Of a stretch of 64,000 nucleotides of DNA, positions 62,069 to 64,000 are shown piece after piece; positions within the stretch are counted from its first letter, which is position 1, and every line of letters starts with the position of its first letter. The stretch covers positions 372,001 to 436,000 of the forward strand of contig NZ_JAIQZK010000002.1 in the NCBI RefSeq assembly GCF_020075545.1. The letters run 5' to 3'. The notes beneath the pieces were generated by a model, which was not told the DNA's origin, did not search any database, and worked only from the letters and a program-made list of their open reading frames with translations. A program made the translations under genes and the position numbers. This DNA comes from Nocardioides sp. TRM66260-LWL (GTDB taxonomy: Bacteria; Actinomycetota; Actinomycetes; Propionibacteriales; Nocardioidaceae).

Positions 62069-63268
62069 GTGAAGGTGCTGCTGCTCGAGAACATCCACCC
62101 GGTCGCCGTCGAGGTGCTGGAGGCCCGCGGCTTCGAGGTCGAGCTGCTGGCCGGCTCCCTCTCCGAGGACGAGCTGATCGCGCGGCTGCCGAGCGTGAGC
62201 ATGCTGGGCATCCGCTCCAACACCACCGTCACCGAGAAGGTGCTGGCCTCGGCGCCCGACCTGCTCGCCGTCGGCTGCTTCTGCATCGGCACCAACCAGG
62301 TCGACCTGGCGGCGGCCGCGGCCCGCGGCGTGGCCGTCTTCAACGCGCCCTACTCGAACACGCGCAGCGTCGTCGAGCTGGTGATCGGCGAGATCATCGC
62401 GCTCGCGCGTCGCCTGCACGAGAAGTCCGAGAAGATGCACGCCGGCGTCTGGGACAAGTCCGCGAAGGGCAGCCACGAGGTCCGCGGCCGGACGCTCGGC
62501 ATCGTCGGGTACGGCAACATCGGCACCCAGCTCTCCAACCTCGCCGAGGCGCTCGGCATGCGGGTCATCTTCTTCGACACCGCCGACCGGCTCGCGCACG
62601 GCAACGCCCAGCGCATGCGAACGCTCGACGAGCTGCTGGCTCAGGCCGACGTCGTCAGCCTCCACGTCGACGGACGACCGGGCAACGCCGGGCTGTTCGG
62701 CGCCGAGGAGTTCGCGAAGATGAAGCCGCGCGCGTTCTTCATCAACGCCGCGCGGGGCATGGTCGTCGACACCGAGGCGCTGCGCGAGCACGTCCTCTCC
62801 GGGCACATCGCCGGGGCGGCGCTCGACGTGTTCCCGATCGAGCCGAAGGCGCAGGGCGACGCGTTCGAGTCGCCGCTGCGCGGGCTCGACAACGTCATCC
62901 TCACCCCGCACGTCGGCGGCTCCACGCAGGAGGCGCAGGAGGAGATCGGCTACTTCGTGGCCGGCAAGCTCGCGGGCTTCGCGCTCGAGGGGCGCACCGA
63001 GCTCTCGGTGAACCTCCCGGCGGTGGCGGCGCCGGCGCTGGCCTCCGGCCACCGCATCGGCTTCCTGCACGTCAACGTGCCGGGCGTGCTGGCGCGGGTC
63101 AACCACCTCCTCGCCGCCGCGGGCGCGAACATCACCGGCCAGTACCTCGCGACGGCCGGCGAGCAGGGCTACGTGGTCACCGACGCCACCGAGGCCCTGC
63201 CCGAGGCGTCGCTGGCCGACCTCGCCGCCGACGAGCAGTGCCTCTGGGTGCGCACCTTCGACGCCTGA
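62069..63268 (+). CDS. serA: D-3-phosphoglycerate dehydrogenase
   Basis: First step of serine biosynthesis (3-phosphoglycerate to 3-phosphohydroxypyruvate, NAD-dependent). 399 residues, close to the 410 of E. coli SerA: GCFCIGTNQVDL, NAD motif GIVGYGNIGTQ, INAARGMVVD, catalytic His in LTPHVGGSTQEAQEEIG, and a C-terminal ACT domain (about 330-399, HRIGFLHVNVPGVLARVNHL) for serine feedback. This is the short SerA type, not the long 530-residue type with an extra domain found in mycobacteria. GTG start, leaderless. Confidence 0.93.
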   Translation: MKVLLLENIHPVAVEVLEARGFEVELLAGSLSEDELIARLPSVSMLGIRSNTTVTEKVLASAPDLLAVGCFCIGTNQVDLAAAAARGVAVFNAPYSNTRSVVELVIGEIIALARRLHEKSEKMHAGVWDKSAKGSHEVRGRTLGIVGYGNIGTQLSNLAEALGMRVIFFDTADRLAHGNAQRMRTLDELLAQADVVSLHVDGRPGNAGLFGAEEFAKMKPRAFFINAARGMVVDTEALREHVLSGHIAGAALDVFPIEPKAQGDAFESPLRGLDNVILTPHVGGSTQEAQEEIGYFVAGKLAGFALEGRTELSVNLPAVAAPALASGHRIGFLHVNVPGVLARVNHLLAAAGANITGQYLATAGEQGYVVTDATEALPEASLADLAADEQCLWVRTFDA

Positions 63269-63282
63269 GCGCCCCCGGAGCG

Positions 63283-63305
63283 CCCCGGCACGACGTCCGC
63301 CGGGG
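63283..63305 (+). terminator. Hairpin after serA
   Basis: CCCCGGC, 9-base loop, GCCGGGG, 15 bases after the serA stop. Confidence 0.5.
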
Positions 63306-63330
63306 TTGGGCGCCCGGGGATGATGGACCG

Positions 63331-64000
63331 GTGAGTCCGACCCCCCTCGCGCCGCTGGCCGCGGTGCCGAACGCCGTCCGCGACCGACTCGGCGCCGCCC
63401 TGTTCGAGCGGGTCGCGGGGCCGGACGGACCCCGCCAGCGCGACCGCATCCACGGCCGCCCCGGCCCTCGCTGGTTCGCCCCCGACAGCGCGATCGCCCA
63501 AGTGCACGCGGACGCGGCGATGTTCGTCGGCGGCATCCGCGCGCTGCTCCTGCAGTCGCTGCACCCGGCGGCGATGCGCGCCGTCTCCGAGCACTCGGGC
63601 TACCGCGGCGACATGTGGGGGCGGCTTGCGCGCACCAGCACCTACCTGGCCGTCACGACCTTCGGGCACGAGGACGACGCGCAGGCGGCCGTCGACGCCG
63701 TCCGCTCGATCCACTCCCGCGTCACCGGCACGATGCCCGACGGCACCCCGTACGCCGCGAACGACCCCCACCTGCTCACCTGGGTGCACTGCGCCGAGGT
63801 CGACAGCTTCCTGCTGGCCCACCAGACCTACGGCGCCCGACCGCTGGACGACGCCCGTCGCGACGAGTACCTCGCGCAGACCGCGCAGGTGGCACGGCGT
63901 CTCGGCGCCGACGACCCGCCCACGACCTACGCGGCGCTGCAGGAGCGGCTGCGGGCCTACCGTCCCGAGCTGCGCGCGACCCCCGAGGCCCGCGAGGCGA
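63331..64000 (+). CDS. Oxygenase MpaB/DUF2236 family protein, partial
   Basis: The first 223 codons are in the window; the gene continues past the right edge. Family hallmarks: GIRALLLQSLHPAAMRAVSE then HSGYRGDMWGRLARTSTYLA, and LLTWVHCAEVDSFLLAHQTY with potential heme-ligand His residues. The family includes latex-clearing-protein and mpaB-type oxygenases; the substrate here is unknown. GTG 63331 has GATGAT 6 bases upstream, a weak -10. Found by direct translation to the window end. Confidence 0.88.
   Translation, partial: MSPTPLAPLAAVPNAVRDRLGAALFERVAGPDGPRQRDRIHGRPGPRWFAPDSAIAQVHADAAMFVGGIRALLLQSLHPAAMRAVSEHSGYRGDMWGRLARTSTYLAVTTFGHEDDAQAAVDAVRSIHSRVTGTMPDGTPYAANDPHLLTWVHCAEVDSFLLAHQTYGARPLDDARRDEYLAQTAQVARRLGADDPPTTYAALQERLRAYRPELRATPEAREA

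Overview
The window is about 72 percent GC and carries the actinobacterial ribosomal-protein superlocus, a class II (B12-dependent) ribonucleotide reductase with NrdR, an actinobacterial XPB helicase pair, DUF3027 and DUF2530 proteins and a DUF222/HNH nuclease whose end is written by a dispersed repeat. I infer a chromosome segment of a Nocardioidaceae-like actinobacterium. The genus is inference, because no rRNA is present. No tRNA, rRNA, CRISPR array, IS transposase or replication origin was found.

Layout. 1-2.9 kb: partial nrdJ and nrdR, leftward, behind a pair of NrdR boxes. 3-6 kb: a small membrane protein and a rightward pair of acyl-CoA dehydrogenases. 6-7.4 kb: truA and a methyltransferase. 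7.4-10 kb: a fused receiver-like/thioredoxin-reductase-like flavoprotein and a PfkB kinase, lying between rplQ and truA. 10.1-27.9 kb: leftward ribosomal superlocus rpsJ-rplC-rplD-rplW-rplB-rpsS-rplV-rpsC-rplP-rpmC-rpsQ / rplN-rplX-rplE-rpsZ-rpsH-rplF-rplR-rpsE-rpmD-rplO / secY-adk-map / (LLM oxidoreductase) / infA-rpmJ-rpsM-rpsK-rpsD-rpoA-rplQ, with hairpins at the section boundaries. 28.4-36.8 kb: a rightward MoxR/DUF58/DUF4129/DUF4350 membrane cluster, SpoIIM-like and RDD proteins, trmB and a small secreted protein with an aerolysin-like look. 37-41.3 kb: leftward rpsL-rpsG-fusA-tuf. 41.5-47.8 kb: MarR/MFS efflux pair, DUF2530, DUF3027, a second MFS protein, cold-shock protein, M50-like membrane protease and HAD phosphatase. 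47.9-52.2 kb: secreted subtilase, LysR regulator facing an Asp/Glu racemase, SRPBCC protein. 52.2-57.3 kb: a frameshifted RDD-like gene and an FHA protein, divergent from the XPB helicase and its partner. 57.3-64 kb: large secreted hydrolase, a repeat cluster around a DUF222/HNH gene, serA and a partial DUF2236 oxygenase.

How it works together. Most of the window is translation, secretion and DNA-precursor housekeeping. Between those blocks lie short, mostly monocistronic accessory units. Many of these start without a leader: a TANNNT -10 hexamer sits 6-8 bases before the start codon, so mRNA probably begins at the start codon. At two divergent pairs (truA/flavoprotein and FHA/helicase partner) the two -10 elements share a central TA inside a palindrome, which would make one compact bidirectional promoter.

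Most notable leads: the symmetric bidirectional promoters, the aerolysin-like secreted protein downstream of tuf, the repeat that encodes the tail and stop of the HNH nuclease, the DnaA box overlapping an NrdR box, the cysteine-less fused flavoprotein, and the one-base frameshift in a G7 run.
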